The position numbers and the translations under genes are program-made. 64,000 nucleotides of DNA from Bacillus sp. 1NLA3E (GTDB lineage: Bacteria > Bacillota > Bacilli > Bacillales > Cytobacillaceae): positions 4,498,001-4,562,000 of the forward strand of contig NC_021171.1 in assembly GCF_000242895.2 (NCBI RefSeq), in the 5' to 3' direction. The notes under the pieces were generated by a model that was given only the letters and a program-made list of their open reading frames with translations, had not been told where the DNA came from and did no database searches. Of this stretch, positions 14,393-24,527 are shown piece by piece (position 1 is the first letter of the stretch; every line of letters starts with the position of its first letter).

Positions 14393-15526
14393 CTACTGTA
14401 ATTCCATAAATTCTTTTATTACCGCACAAACTTTATTTACTTCCTCTTCACTCAAATATGGGTGCATCGGCAATGAAAGGACTGTATCACAAAGGTTATT
14501 AGTAATTTCAAATTCTTGATCATCAAACGCTAAACCAGAAAAAGCATCTTGTTTATGCATTGGCTTAACATAATAAATCATGCTTGGAATCCCGTTCTCC
14601 TTAAGTTTTGCTTGTAAGTCATCTCGCTGTTCCTTGTTCTTAAGCTTAATAGTATACTGGGCAAAACTTGAATAAAACCCATCCGGTATATATGGAATTT
14701 CAATAACGCCTTCTAATCTTTCATTATATAATTTATATACCCTGTTAACACTTTCTAATTCATGATTAATAAAGGATTTTAGTTTCACTTTTAAAATAGC
14801 AGCCTGGATAGTGTCTAGTCTGGAATTAACTCCAATCCTAACATTATCGTATTTATTCTCGCCTTTACCATGAACTTTTAAAGATTTAAGTAATTCTGCT
14901 AATTCATCATCATCAGTAAAAATAGCCCCACCATCGCCATAACAACCTAATGGTTTAGCTGGAAAAAATGAGGTAGTTGCTGCATTACCAAAACTACAGG
15001 CCATTTTACCACTAATATTGCCACCAAAGCCCTGAGCACCATCTTCTAACACGAATAAATCAAACTTCTTTGCAATTCTCTCTATTTCACGATAATCTGC
15101 AGGAAGCCCAAATAAATCAACAGGAATAATGGCCTTAGGAGTTAACTTCCCTTCTTTAATTGTTTTTATGATCGCTTTTTCTAGTTTATTTGTATCAATA
15201 TTGAAAGTTTCCCTATCCACATCCACAAAAATTGGAGTAGCTCCTCTAAATGAAACAATTTCTCCTGTCGAAAAAAATGTAAAGTCTGGTAAAAATACTG
15301 CATCTCCATCTTTGATATCCCTTGCCATCATCACTAAATTCAGTGCGTCTGTTCCATTGGCACAAGAAATACAGTGTTTTACACCCACGTAGTTAGCTAA
15401 TTGTTCTTCTAGCTCTGCTACTTCTTTTCCACTAATAAAATTTGCATTAGTTAATACTTCCTGTATAGCTAAATCAATTTCCTGCTTATATTCCTGATAC
15501 TGAGTCTTTAAATCCCTGAATTCCAT
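14393..15526 (-). CDS. wbpE: DegT/DnrJ/EryC1-family aminotransferase, WbpE-like
   Basis: 377 aa. PLP-dependent sugar aminotransferase: cofactor aspartate in EDGAQ (161-165) and Schiff-base lysine in SFFPAKPLGCYGDGG (Lys191). Together with WbpA, WbpB, WbpD and WbpI homologues directly upstream, it is assigned to the amination of UDP-3-keto-GlcNAcA at C3 to give UDP-GlcNAc(3NH2)A, using glutamate. It is the last gene of the polysaccharide locus, 33 nt after wbpD. Cytoplasmic. Confidence 0.87.
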   Translation of the reverse strand: MEFRDLKTQYQEYKQEIDLAIQEVLTNANFISGKEVAELEEQLANYVGVKHCISCANGTDALNLVMMARDIKDGDAVFLPDFTFFSTGEIVSFRGATPIFVDVDRETFNIDTNKLEKAIIKTIKEGKLTPKAIIPVDLFGLPADYREIERIAKKFDLFVLEDGAQGFGGNISGKMACSFGNAATTSFFPAKPLGCYGDGGAIFTDDDELAELLKSLKVHGKGENKYDNVRIGVNSRLDTIQAAILKVKLKSFINHELESVNRVYKLYNERLEGVIEIPYIPDGFYSSFAQYTIKLKNKEQRDDLQAKLKENGIPSMIYYVKPMHKQDAFSGLAFDDQEFEITNNLCDTVLSLPMHPYLSEEEVNKVCAVIKEFMELQ

Positions 15527-15559
15527 AGTCCATCAATCTCCATCACGATTTAATTTTCC

Positions 15560-16126
15560 CTATTCAGCTTTTTCTTTTAGTTCTCTACCCTTCAGCATAT
15601 ATTCCCTGTCACATTCATTACATTTCAACTCATTTTTTAGAACCATTCCACATTCGCAGACCCAACCTATTTGTTTTGCCGGAACACCTGCCATTAAAGC
15701 ATAGTCAGGGACATCCTTTGTTACGACTGCACCTGAAGCGATCATTGCCCAACGACCAATTGTATTTCCACATACAATAGTAGCATTGGCTCCGATAGAT
15801 GCACCGTATTTAATAAGAGTCTTTCTATATCCTTCATTACCTTTAGGATACTTACTTCTAGGTGTTAAATCATTTGTAAATACCATTGAAGGCCCGCAGA
15901 ATACATAATCTTCTAACTCAACACCTTCATAAACCGCTACATTGTTCTGGATTTTAACTCCCTTACCAATTTTAACGTTATTAGAAATGTTAACATTTTG
16001 TCCTAGAGAGCATTTTTCACCTATTTGAGCCCCTTTTTGAACATGGCTAAAATGCCATACCTTAGTACCAGCACCAATCGAAACATTTTCATCTATATAA
16101 CTACTCTCATGTACAAAGTAGCTCAT
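15560..16126 (-). CDS. wbpD: Left-handed beta-helix N-acetyltransferase, WbpD-like
   Basis: 188 aa. Hexapeptide repeats run from residue ~12 to ~150 (IGAGTKVWHFSHVQKGAQIG, IGKGVKIQNNVAVYEGVELE, IGANATIVCGNTIGRWAMIA), ending in the family sequence AGVPAKQIGW. The C-terminus adds a small four-cysteine cluster (CECGMVLKNELKCNEC), which is found in part of this family. Expected reaction: acetyl-CoA-dependent N-acetylation of UDP-GlcNAc(3NH2)A to UDP-GlcNAc3NAcA. The start overlaps the wbpB stop by 4 nt (ATGA), so the two are translated together. Confidence 0.88.
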   Translation of the reverse strand: MSYFVHESSYIDENVSIGAGTKVWHFSHVQKGAQIGEKCSLGQNVNISNNVKIGKGVKIQNNVAVYEGVELEDYVFCGPSMVFTNDLTPRSKYPKGNEGYRKTLIKYGASIGANATIVCGNTIGRWAMIASGAVVTKDVPDYALMAGVPAKQIGWVCECGMVLKNELKCNECDREYMLKGRELKEKAE

Positions 16127-17205
16127 CTATCAAATCTACCTTTGAAATCCAATGAACTACACTTTTCTAATGGTAGTTTAACGCTTTTACCTTCTGCAGC
16201 TGATTTGTAAATTGCAAGGACGAGCTCAAGTGCTCTTCTTCCATCCTCAGCCGTTACATACGGTTGTCTATCATTCAGAATTGCATCAATTACATCAGAA
16301 TATAGGGGATTATGACCAAACCCATATACGGTTGGTGGATTTTCTTGATACTTAGCTTTAATATCTTCTGGATCATCTAGCATATCTGCAAATTGCCATT
16401 CCTCTATTAGATTTACAGATTTTCCGCCAGCTTTAACTGTGCCTTTCTCCCCAAATAAATACAATGTTTCTTCAAGGTTTTTTGGATAAATATTAGTTGT
16501 ACCTTCAATAATCCCATAACTTCCATTGGAAAACTTAATTAATGCCATACCTAGGTCTTCTGCTTCAATAAAGTTATGTTTCAAATTATCCGTCATACCG
16601 ACCACTTCTACTATTTCGTCTCCCATCATCCATCGCAAAAGATCTATGTTATGGATGCACTGGTTCATAAGTGCCCCTCCGTCTTGCTCCCATGTTCCGC
16701 GCCAAGGAGCCTGTTTATAGTAATCTTCTCCCCTGTTCCAACGAATATGAGCAGTTCCATGAAGCAGCCTTCCAAAGCGTTCTTCTTCAACAGCCTCTCT
16801 TATTTTTTGAATAGACTTATTAAAACGGTTTTGATGGCATGCGCTAACTTTTATATTTTTTTCTTTAGCTTTTTTGATGATTTCATCAGCTTCTTCCAGT
16901 GAAAGAGCGATGGGCTTTTCAATGATAAGATTACTGCCCGCTTCTATACAATCTAAAGCAATTTGTCCATGTTTACCACTTTCAGTACAAATTGCTACTA
17001 GTTGAGGTTTTTCCTTTTCAAGTAACTCCTTATAGTCAATATATTGTGGTGTAGATTGAGGAAGATTAAATTTTGAAATTTTATCCTCCATATTTTCGGG
17101 CACTATGTCACATAAACCAACAATTTCAAGTTCATTTTTGATTGCAGCAGCTATATGATTTGGTGAGATTCTACCACAACCAATTATTGCAAAACGTAAA
17201 GTCAT
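16123..17205 (-). CDS. wbpB: Gfo/Idh/MocA-family oxidoreductase, WbpB-like
   Basis: 360 aa. N-terminal Rossmann domain with GCGRISPNHIAAAI (residues 9-22) and the EKP motif (IIEKPIALSLEEAD), then the Gfo/Idh/MocA C-terminal domain. Expected reaction: NAD-dependent oxidation of C3 of UDP-GlcNAcA to the 3-keto sugar that WbpE aminates; in known systems the NADH is recycled by 2-oxoglutarate reduction. It lies 12 nt downstream of the dehydrogenase gene and overlaps the acetyltransferase gene by 4 nt. Confidence 0.88.
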   Translation of the reverse strand: MTLRFAIIGCGRISPNHIAAAIKNELEIVGLCDIVPENMEDKISKFNLPQSTPQYIDYKELLEKEKPQLVAICTESGKHGQIALDCIEAGSNLIIEKPIALSLEEADEIIKKAKEKNIKVSACHQNRFNKSIQKIREAVEEERFGRLLHGTAHIRWNRGEDYYKQAPWRGTWEQDGGALMNQCIHNIDLLRWMMGDEIVEVVGMTDNLKHNFIEAEDLGMALIKFSNGSYGIIEGTTNIYPKNLEETLYLFGEKGTVKAGGKSVNLIEEWQFADMLDDPEDIKAKYQENPPTVYGFGHNPLYSDVIDAILNDRQPYVTAEDGRRALELVLAIYKSAAEGKSVKLPLEKCSSLDFKGRFDR

Positions 17206-17217
17206 GATGATCCCCCT

Positions 17218-18543
17218 CTATAATAATTCAATATTTTCTCTATTTTTTATATCTTTCATCGCATTCTTAGTATCAAATATTGCCTTTGCATGTTGCTGTA
17301 CAAAAGAATAATCCACAGTTGTATGTGCTGTTGTTACTATTACGAGATCAGAACTTTCAAGGAGTTCCACAGTTAATTCTGATTCTCCCTTTTTAATTTC
17401 CCCATGCTCACGATACTCTAGCACGAAAGGATCAAAGTAAACAACTTCTGCCCCTTCTTTTTCTAGCTCTTCAATCACTCTAAGAGCAGGACTCTCTCTG
17501 TAATCTTCAATATCTTGTTTATAAGCTACGCCAAGCACAAAGATTCTTGAACCGTTCATAGCTTTTTTATACCTATTTAAGATTTTACTTGATCTCTCTA
17601 CGCAGTATTCCGGCATTCGGTCATTAACCATCATGGAGGATTCAATCATTGATGTATGAAAACCATATTCCCGTGCCTTCCAAGAAAGATAGTATGGATC
17701 AAGTGGAATACAATGACCCCCAAGTCCTGGTCCTGGATAAAAGGCTTGGAAACCATAAGGTTTAGATTTTGCAGCATCAACGACTTCCCAAAAGTTAATG
17801 CCCATCTTATTACTTAGAATTGCAAGTTCATTTACAAGTCCAATGTTAATATTTCTATAAGTGTTTTCAAGAATTTTCTCCATCTCCGCTATAGCAGGAG
17901 ATGAAACACGATGGATCGGTGCTTCTAGTATACTTTCATATAGTGTTGCTGCCACATCAGTACATTTTGCAGTAATCCCTCCAACGACTTTGGGTGTGTT
18001 TTTAGTCTTATAGATCAAATTCCCTGGATCAACACGCTCTGGGGAAAAAGCAAGGTAGAAGTCCTCACCACATTTTAGTCCAGATGTTTCAAGAATCGGC
18101 TTAAGAAGTTCTTCCGTAGTCCCAGGATAAGTAGTTGATTCCAAAACGATTAGCATATCTTTATGCATATAGGGAACGATGCTCTCTGCAGAGGCTTTAA
18201 CATAACTAATATCTGGCTGTTGATGGTCATCAAGTGGTGTTGGTACACAAATACACACACAATCCGCTTTTGCTACCTGTGCAAAATCTGTAGTGGCTGA
18301 CAGGAGTCCTGACATCACTATTTCTTCAAGGTCTTCATTGACAACATCACCAATATAGTTCTTACCGGTGTTTACCATCTCAATTTTAGATTCTTGTACA
18401 TCAAAACCAATTGTTTTAAACCCGGCTTTTGCTTTCTCTACAGCAAGAGGCAAACCTACATAACCCAAACCCACAACTCCAAGTGTTGCAGTTTTATTTA
18501 ATAATTTTTCTTTTAGATTACTTGTTAAAGTAACAGTACTCAT
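17218..18543 (-). CDS. wbpA: UDP-N-acetylglucosamine 6-dehydrogenase, WbpA-like
   Basis: 441 aa, normal for UDP-sugar 6-dehydrogenases. NAD-binding GVVGLGYVGLPLAVEKAKAG (22-41), SPERVDPG, and the catalytic-cysteine segment GPGLGGHCIPLDPYYLSWKA, plus the C-terminal UDP-binding domain (VLGVAYKQDIEDYRESPALR). Two successive NAD-linked oxidations convert the C6 hydroxyl of UDP-GlcNAc to a carboxylate (UDP-GlcNAcA). Adjacent WbpB/E/D/I homologues make WbpA a better assignment than UDP-glucose or UDP-ManNAc dehydrogenase. Only 4 nt separate it from the epimerase upstream. Confidence 0.88.
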   Translation of the reverse strand: MSTVTLTSNLKEKLLNKTATLGVVGLGYVGLPLAVEKAKAGFKTIGFDVQESKIEMVNTGKNYIGDVVNEDLEEIVMSGLLSATTDFAQVAKADCVCICVPTPLDDHQQPDISYVKASAESIVPYMHKDMLIVLESTTYPGTTEELLKPILETSGLKCGEDFYLAFSPERVDPGNLIYKTKNTPKVVGGITAKCTDVAATLYESILEAPIHRVSSPAIAEMEKILENTYRNINIGLVNELAILSNKMGINFWEVVDAAKSKPYGFQAFYPGPGLGGHCIPLDPYYLSWKAREYGFHTSMIESSMMVNDRMPEYCVERSSKILNRYKKAMNGSRIFVLGVAYKQDIEDYRESPALRVIEELEKEGAEVVYFDPFVLEYREHGEIKKGESELTVELLESSDLVIVTTAHTTVDYSFVQQHAKAIFDTKNAMKDIKNRENIELL

Positions 18544-18547
18544 TATA

Positions 18548-19645
18548 TTATTTTCCTCCTCTTAAGATAGCTTGACATATATGATCTGCTGCATGTCCAT
18601 CACTAAATAACAGTGTTTGTGGATGCTGCAAACAGTCTAATTCTCTTGTGACTGATCTTAGAATTGTTTTAACATCAATTGGACATAAAATATTCCATCC
18701 ATTTTCTAAGGTTTCAACCCATTCTGTTTGATCTCTAAGTGTTGTACATGGGGTCTTAAGGAAATATGCTTCCTTTTGAAGTCCACCAGAATCTGTAACC
18801 ACCATATAAGCATTTGCTGTTAAGTAAAGCATCAGTAGATAGCCCACCGGTTTGATCATTGTTATATTACCTAATTTAATATCCAGTTCATCAATTAATT
18901 TACGAGTCCTTGGATGAATTGGTAAAAGAACTGGCTTGTCCATTTTTTCAAATGCAGAAAAAATCTCACGTAACTTTTTATGATCATCTGTATTTTCTGC
19001 ACGATGAATTGTAGCAAGGTAATATTCTTTTTCTATAATACTTGGGATTTTACCATTTATATCTCTTAATTCATCCAACCAAGCACCGTTAGAATATAAT
19101 TTTTTTGAAATATCTATATTCCTTATCACCACGTCATACATGATATCTCCCGTATTTAAGACGCCATCTGTGATTCCTTCTTTTTCTAAGTTTTTTACAG
19201 CTGTTTGTGTTGGACATAGTAATAAATCAGATATATGGTCTGTTAATACTCTGTTTTGTTCCTCTGGCATTAGCTTATTATAACTACGTAACCCAGCTTC
19301 CACATGGAATACAGGGATACGTAATTTACTAGCTGCTAATGCACCAGCAAGAGTTGAGTTTGTATCCCCGTATACAAGCATTCCATCAGGTTTTTCTTTA
19401 AATATTATTTCTTCAATGTTTTCAAGCATTCGTCCTGTTTGTAATCCATGGGATCCTGAACCTACACCTAAATTATAATCAGGTTTTGGTATTCCTAACT
19501 CCTCAAAAAAAATGTCAGACATATTTGCATCATAATGTTGACCTGTATGAACTAATATTTCTTCATTTTCTTTTCTAAATTCTTCAGAAAATGGTGCTGC
19601 CTTTATAAATTGAGGACGGGCACCAATTATAGTTATAACTTTCAT
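18548..19645 (-). CDS. wbpI: UDP-GlcNAc 2-epimerase family protein, WbpI-like
   Basis: 365 aa, full-length non-hydrolysing 2-epimerase: N-terminal IIGARPQFIKAAPFS, VHTGQHYDANMSDIFFEELG, VYGDTNSTLAGALAASKL, HVEAGLRSYNKLMPEEQNR and C-terminal VTDSGGLQKEAYFLKTPC. The phrases MLVYGDTNSTLAGA and YNKLMPEE are those of the WbpI group, which inverts C2 of UDP-GlcNAc3NAcA to give UDP-ManNAc3NAcA. First gene of the five-gene wbp block, preceded by a 473-nt gap with two hairpins. A second, different 2-epimerase (capG) is in the same locus. Confidence 0.85.
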   Translation of the reverse strand: MKVITIIGARPQFIKAAPFSEEFRKENEEILVHTGQHYDANMSDIFFEELGIPKPDYNLGVGSGSHGLQTGRMLENIEEIIFKEKPDGMLVYGDTNSTLAGALAASKLRIPVFHVEAGLRSYNKLMPEEQNRVLTDHISDLLLCPTQTAVKNLEKEGITDGVLNTGDIMYDVVIRNIDISKKLYSNGAWLDELRDINGKIPSIIEKEYYLATIHRAENTDDHKKLREIFSAFEKMDKPVLLPIHPRTRKLIDELDIKLGNITMIKPVGYLLMLYLTANAYMVVTDSGGLQKEAYFLKTPCTTLRDQTEWVETLENGWNILCPIDVKTILRSVTRELDCLQHPQTLLFSDGHAADHICQAILRGGK

Positions 19646-20118
19646 TATTCATAACCCTTTCATATAGAAATACTTTCTACTTTATTAAGGTAAAAAAACA
19701 AATGAATCCATGATTACATATAAATTTCCCTATACTTATTTTAAATTCTCAAAAAAATTCAACTGAGTTAACACTACTTCAGTTGATAGTGGAAACAATT
19801 TTTATTAAATGCTTGTACTAAATAGATTGAGAAATTCTTATTGAATAAAAGCAATTAAAAAGGTTAGGATTCAAGATATATATTTCGGTCCTAGCTTAAA
19901 ATAGATTAATAAGTACTGCGTGTTAAGCTAGTTCTACAGTTTTATGCTAATTTTCATGACTTTATCCTTTCTTAAGCACCAGCTCCTCTTCACGAGTCGT
20001 AACTATCTAGCTACCCCTCATGAAAAACAAAAAGGTCCAGGACCTTTTACACTTTGTTAATCAGAGTATATTAATTTTCAAATTAATATACTCTGACTTT
20101 TAAAAAGTCACTCTAGAA
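19646..20118. other. Intergenic region between wzx and wbpI, with two palindromes
   Basis: Gene-free. It contains AAAAGGTCCAGGACCTTTT (20030-20048), a nearly perfect inverted repeat, and a perfect 17-bp stem TCAGAGTATATTAATTT (20061-20077) / AAATTAATATACTCTGA (20080-20096). On the coding (minus) strand neither is followed by a U-run, so they may be processing or attenuation hairpins rather than full terminators. The rest is AT-rich and may hold a promoter for the wbp genes, though I see no clear one. Confidence 0.55.
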
Positions 20119-21339
20119 TTAGGATTCATACCTTAATGACAATGATCCTATTATTATTATTAAGAATATTTTAACTACAGCTGCAATCGTTGCAGCCACA
20201 CAAAAACCTATAAGCCCACTTTGTTTAATTAATATTACTCCACCACCAATATATATTAATCCATATATGGTTTGAATAACCGTTTGCCAGAACGTCGCAC
20301 AGTATCTAAGAATTATTGATTGAGTTATAACACTTGAAGCAATAAGAATTGCAGCCAAATTTGCTAAAACTAATATTTCTAATACATCATCATATATAGT
20401 AGGATAAAGAATCCTTATAATATAGGTTGATAAAAAAATACACCCTATAAATGCTATAGCGCTAAACACTATTACTAAAAGGTTAATTAATAAAAATTCT
20501 TTAACCCTCATTCTTCTTTTACTTTTCGAAAAATATGTTAATAAAACCCCAGATATGGGCTGCAATACAAAACTAGACATTTTTCCAACTAAAGTAGCAG
20601 CATAATATACAGTCACTTGTCTTCCACCTAATAATGGTAAAATAATTAAACGATCTAAATAAATAAGTACATTCCCTATTACATTAGAAAATGCTAAGGA
20701 TATATATTTATTTAAAGTTAATTTGAATTTAGATGTTATTCTCAATGGTTCTAAATAAATGTTTGTAGTAAATAGCAAAAAAAGTATTGAGAATATTTCT
20801 CCAAAAAGAAAAACAATTTCCCATTTGTCTGAATATCCATAATAAAGTATTGCAGTACCTATAATTAATCCAATACAGTAAATTACACTATGATAAAAAA
20901 TCTTTTTGTAATCAATATTCAATCGATAACTTACAATTAAATAAGATCTCAACATAGTTAATATCGAAACGATAACTAACATTGGTATTGTTGAAGTTGA
21001 TTCATTGATAAGATCAAAAGATGCTAATAATAAAATTGAACCCATGTTAGTAAAGCTAGCAAGAATTAATAATGGAATAAAATCTCCTGATATTTTGTTG
21101 TCCTCATATTCATTATTTACAATCAGTCTTATGTTATTTAATGAATTTCCCATAACAACTGATATTATATTTACTAATCCCATAATTGTAAGAATTTCAC
21201 CAAAAGTATCACTATCATATTCCCTACCAATTAAAGGATAAACCAAAAATTGTAATATTGAAACTGAGATAGCAGAAGAAAAAATATTTATTACTATATC
21301 TAATAAAAACTTTCCTTTTTTATAACTCCTTATGTTCAA
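20119..21339 (-). CDS. wzx: Polysaccharide flippase, Wzx-type
   Basis: 406 aa, about twelve hydrophobic segments spread over the whole length (for example SISVLQFLVYPLIG, ITLLLSHH-free MATE/PST-like helices such as IVVSILTMLRSYLIVSYRL and KTAIIAS-type segments near the C-terminus), with short charged loops. Size, topology and place next to wzy fit a polysaccharide transporter that moves lipid-linked repeat units across the membrane. Sequence conservation in this family is low, so the assignment rests on topology and context. Markedly AT-rich compared with the rest of the locus, as usual for wzx/wzy. Confidence 0.8.
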   Translation of the reverse strand: MNIRSYKKGKFLLDIVINIFSSAISVSILQFLVYPLIGREYDSDTFGEILTIMGLVNIISVVMGNSLNNIRLIVNNEYEDNKISGDFIPLLILASFTNMGSILLLASFDLINESTSTIPMLVIVSILTMLRSYLIVSYRLNIDYKKIFYHSVIYCIGLIIGTAILYYGYSDKWEIVFLFGEIFSILFLLFTTNIYLEPLRITSKFKLTLNKYISLAFSNVIGNVLIYLDRLIILPLLGGRQVTVYYAATLVGKMSSFVLQPISGVLLTYFSKSKRRMRVKEFLLINLLVIVFSAIAFIGCIFLSTYIIRILYPTIYDDVLEILVLANLAAILIASSVITQSIILRYCATFWQTVIQTIYGLIYIGGGVILIKQSGLIGFCVAATIAAVVKIFLIIIIGSLSLRYES

Positions 21340-21494
21340 TAGATATCCCTTTCCCTTATATATGATCTCGTTAACATTGATTTATACAATATATACATAT
21401 CGTTTGAAAAAGGTAGAAAAACATTGACTTTAAATAAAATTATAACTTGTTAACAGCAAAGACGACTAACCAATTTTGTATTATTATACTTTCA

Positions 21495-22751
21495 TTACAA
21501 TGCACTTTTTTTTCTTTCCTCTGATGAAACTATATATAAAAATAGTATTAGAACTATTCCCCCAGAAGTTAATAATGTTGTAAGCAGAGCGCTATCATTT
21601 AAAATTACTATTGTGTACAACATTAGAGCAGTATATCTATATCTGTTGTTTAATCCTTCAGATATTGAGTCAATAAATAAAAATATGACACCTAGTGCTA
21701 TTGTAAGTAAAATCATTAATAGTAGCCCACCATTGTCATAAGCATCTGCTAAAAAACCAGTATTAGCATTTGCTCCTCCCGATGAAACTAGAAAAGTAGA
21801 ATGTATAGAATAAGGAGATTCTAAACCTAATACTTTACCAATCAACCCTTCAGAAAAATACAATTTAGGGTTTTTGGAAAAAAAATCATAATGGTTAAAG
21901 CTTAGTAAAGCTGGAATATTTAATTGGCGGATTGGCATTAATGCTATTGTAAAAAAATTATTTGTTATTAAGAATAAAAAACTTGAAACAGTAATAGCTA
22001 ACGTATAAAAAGTAGGAACTCCAACAAAGAATTTTTTCTTTTTTAATAGAAATGTAAACACAATTAAAAATAGGACTGAAAATAATATTGATTTATGCCC
22101 TGTACATAAATAAAAATATATCTGAAAAAAACAAGAAATAAACAACATTATTTTCTTATCTTCAATCATGTACATTACGATGCAAAATGGAATAAATAAT
22201 TTTGCAATCCAGTTAACCAAGTAACCCCAAAAGACACCATATTCTGCTTCTGCCCTTAGTTCATATATTTCATTGAAATTCAAAGCCCTAAGATCAATAC
22301 CTCCGAATTTCATTGTAAATAGAATTAAAAGGAAACAGGTTATAATGAAAATAACGTTAACAAAATTCAAATATTTTTTTGTTTCAAACCCAATAAATTT
22401 AACTCTAAATGGCTTAAATAACCGTAAAAATATAAATAAAATTAAAGAGCATACAACTAAGTAAGAAAAATAATTAAAGCTTAAATTTGCCTGCCAAAAT
22501 ATACTTAATACAGGTACAACTGTAATAATAAAAAACAATTGAGTTAATTGATATGATGGTCTTTGTTGCCCCTTGGGCAGGACTTTTATTAATAGAAAAA
22601 AACATAAATTAGAAATAAATAATTTTATTATAGATGGATCCCAAACTAACCCAGAATATGAATAGTTGGGTGCAACAAAAACATAATAAATCACTTCTAA
22701 GACTATTTTATAGGCCATAACCCAGAAGTAATATTTTAGATTAGTATACAT
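21495..22751 (-). CDS. wzy: O-antigen/capsule repeat-unit polymerase, Wzy-type
   Basis: 418 aa with about eleven transmembrane segments and a large loop in the C-terminal half (FFSKNPKLYFSEGLIGKVLGLESPYSIHSTFLVSSGGANANTG region, residues ~275-320). No enzymatic motif is visible, which is normal for Wzy. It sits between a glycosyltransferase and wzx. Expected to polymerise undecaprenyl-linked repeat units outside the membrane. AT-rich and specific to this locus; the start ATG at 22751 has no strong ribosome site. Confidence 0.78.
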   Translation of the reverse strand: MYTNLKYYFWVMAYKIVLEVIYYVFVAPNYSYSGLVWDPSIIKLFISNLCFFLLIKVLPKGQQRPSYQLTQLFFIITVVPVLSIFWQANLSFNYFSYLVVCSLILFIFLRLFKPFRVKFIGFETKKYLNFVNVIFIITCFLLILFTMKFGGIDLRALNFNEIYELRAEAEYGVFWGYLVNWIAKLFIPFCIVMYMIEDKKIMLFISCFFQIYFYLCTGHKSILFSVLFLIVFTFLLKKKKFFVGVPTFYTLAITVSSFLFLITNNFFTIALMPIRQLNIPALLSFNHYDFFSKNPKLYFSEGLIGKVLGLESPYSIHSTFLVSSGGANANTGFLADAYDNGGLLLMILLTIALGVIFLFIDSISEGLNNRYRYTALMLYTIVILNDSALLTTLLTSGGIVLILFLYIVSSEERKKSAL

Positions 22752-23037
22752 TTATAAAACATCCTTTTTTGTCTCTGTTGTCCCTGGTATATTTCATTAC
22801 ATAACTTTAAAATTTTATTTTTGTTAAAATTAGTTTTTAAGATTATCTCTCGTCTATAAGACTAAAATGTTATAAAAAACTTACTTTAATTGTTACCTAT
22901 TAGATAAAATTAAAAGTAATTCACGGTTTATTTAACAATTTATTATTTTGTTTTTTACAGAAAAAATTTCTCTTTTTCAACAAACATCTGCCTGTCGACA
23001 AAAACACTGTATCTTACTATCATCCACATATTATCTT

Positions 23038-24174
23038 TTATATACTTTTCAGTATTTCGCAAAGTTTTGTTTCATACTGCTTCCAGTTGTATTTGTGCAA
23101 TACTGCTTTATAAGCATTATTCCCCATATGAATAGAATCATCTATATTGTTCATCATGTAAAGTATTCCGTTAGCTAAGGCTTCACCAGACTCCTCTGGG
23201 ACTGCAATCCCACACTTATTTTCTTTAATTATTGTTGACGTTTCCTTATTTAATTCACAGGTAATTATCGCTAAATTTGCAGCCATATAGTCAAATATTT
23301 TATTAGGTAAACAATGGTACTCTCCATATAGGTATGAGTCAAAACGAGTTATACCTGCTATATTTCCTTTCAAAAATTTAGTTACATCCCCTTTACTCAT
23401 CCAAGGAATAATCTCAATATTTTCTTTAATATTGTTTTCTTCTATTAATAATGTATAATCATTGTATTTGGTTTCATAATTTTCATTATTAGGAAATCCA
23501 CCTAATATTCGAATTTTTGCATTTGAATTCTCGTTTTTTAATATCTTAGCCGCTTCAATTAATATGACTTCTTGCTTCTTATCAGCAAAATTACCAATAA
23601 ACACAAAACTATTTTTATCCCTATTCATATTTGATGTAGTTTCCTCATCTTCAACCAACAATGTATTAGGAATAGAAAATGAATTACTGTTAAATTTTAA
23701 ATATTTATTTTTCATGGTTTCATTCACACAAAACACTGCATCTATTCTTTTACTAATAAACTTCAAAATTAATCCCGTAATTTTATTAAGTGTATTAGCT
23801 ATGGTTACATTATTTACTTTCTCCTTAAAATGATTTTCATACCATTCATGGCAATCAAAAATAACTTTTATATCCTTAATAAATAATTTAAGGAAAAAAG
23901 CAACAACCAATGAATCTGGCTCGGGGGCAATGATTATGTTAGGCTTATTTTCTTTCCCCATTTTATATAAGTGTTTTAAACTAAAAACTCTATTAATTAG
24001 TCCTTTTTTTCTAGTAAAGCCATCGATACCTATATTATCTTTCGATATTTCTTTCTTAGTATTTGGACTTATATTAATTACTTCATATCCACATTTTACA
24101 AGTGCAATACTAATTTTATAATACACCCTCTTATCATAAGGTGGATGAGACGAACATAGGTATAAAACTTTCAA
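23038..24174 (-). CDS. Glycosyltransferase family 4 protein
   Basis: 378 aa GT-B type. N-terminal LYLCSSHPPYDKRVYYKISIAL, acceptor-domain IIIAPEPDSLVVAFFLK, and a C-terminal nucleotide-sugar domain with FVFIGNFADKKQEVILIEAA, then FDYMAANLAIITCELNKETS. Retaining GT4 enzymes of this size add one sugar to a lipid-linked oligosaccharide on the cytoplasmic face. It is one of only two glycosyltransferases in the locus besides the initiating transferase. Acceptor and donor are not visible from sequence; likely donors are UDP-ManNAc3NAcA or UDP-FucNAc. Confidence 0.85.
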   Translation of the reverse strand: MKVLYLCSSHPPYDKRVYYKISIALVKCGYEVINISPNTKKEISKDNIGIDGFTRKKGLINRVFSLKHLYKMGKENKPNIIIAPEPDSLVVAFFLKLFIKDIKVIFDCHEWYENHFKEKVNNVTIANTLNKITGLILKFISKRIDAVFCVNETMKNKYLKFNSNSFSIPNTLLVEDEETTSNMNRDKNSFVFIGNFADKKQEVILIEAAKILKNENSNAKIRILGGFPNNENYETKYNDYTLLIEENNIKENIEIIPWMSKGDVTKFLKGNIAGITRFDSYLYGEYHCLPNKIFDYMAANLAIITCELNKETSTIIKENKCGIAVPEESGEALANGILYMMNNIDDSIHMGNNAYKAVLHKYNWKQYETKLCEILKSI

Positions 24175-24527
24175 TTTTAATAATCCCCTTTAAGAAATTC
24201 GATTTAGAATATTTCTTTGTAAATCAAACTTATAATATTTTTTAATTTTGGAAGATTGGGGTTCCCAATAGTGAAATTACTTCGTTTCAAAACGCTAACA
24301 GCCCTCCTATCTTGACTTCAAATCCTAAATTCTCAAGTTTTGCTCCTTAATTCTAAAAACATAGATACTACTTTCTTCATTTATTTTATTTATAAGTCTA
24401 GGAATATTTACTTCCAAAACTACTGTTCTAGTACATATCTCTATTAATTATTCGAAATTTATCTAACTATTTATATTTAAATCTATTCTGTTCTTATCGA
24501 TGTATATAGAAATATTTATCACTTTTC
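24175..24527. other. AT-rich intergenic region between capG and the second GT4 gene
   Basis: About 350 nt without a coding frame. It holds a short palindrome ATTGGG-GTT-CCCAAT (24255-24269). No clear promoter or terminator. The break separates the capE-F-G part from the GT4-wzy-wzx part and could reflect modular exchange. Confidence 0.5.
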
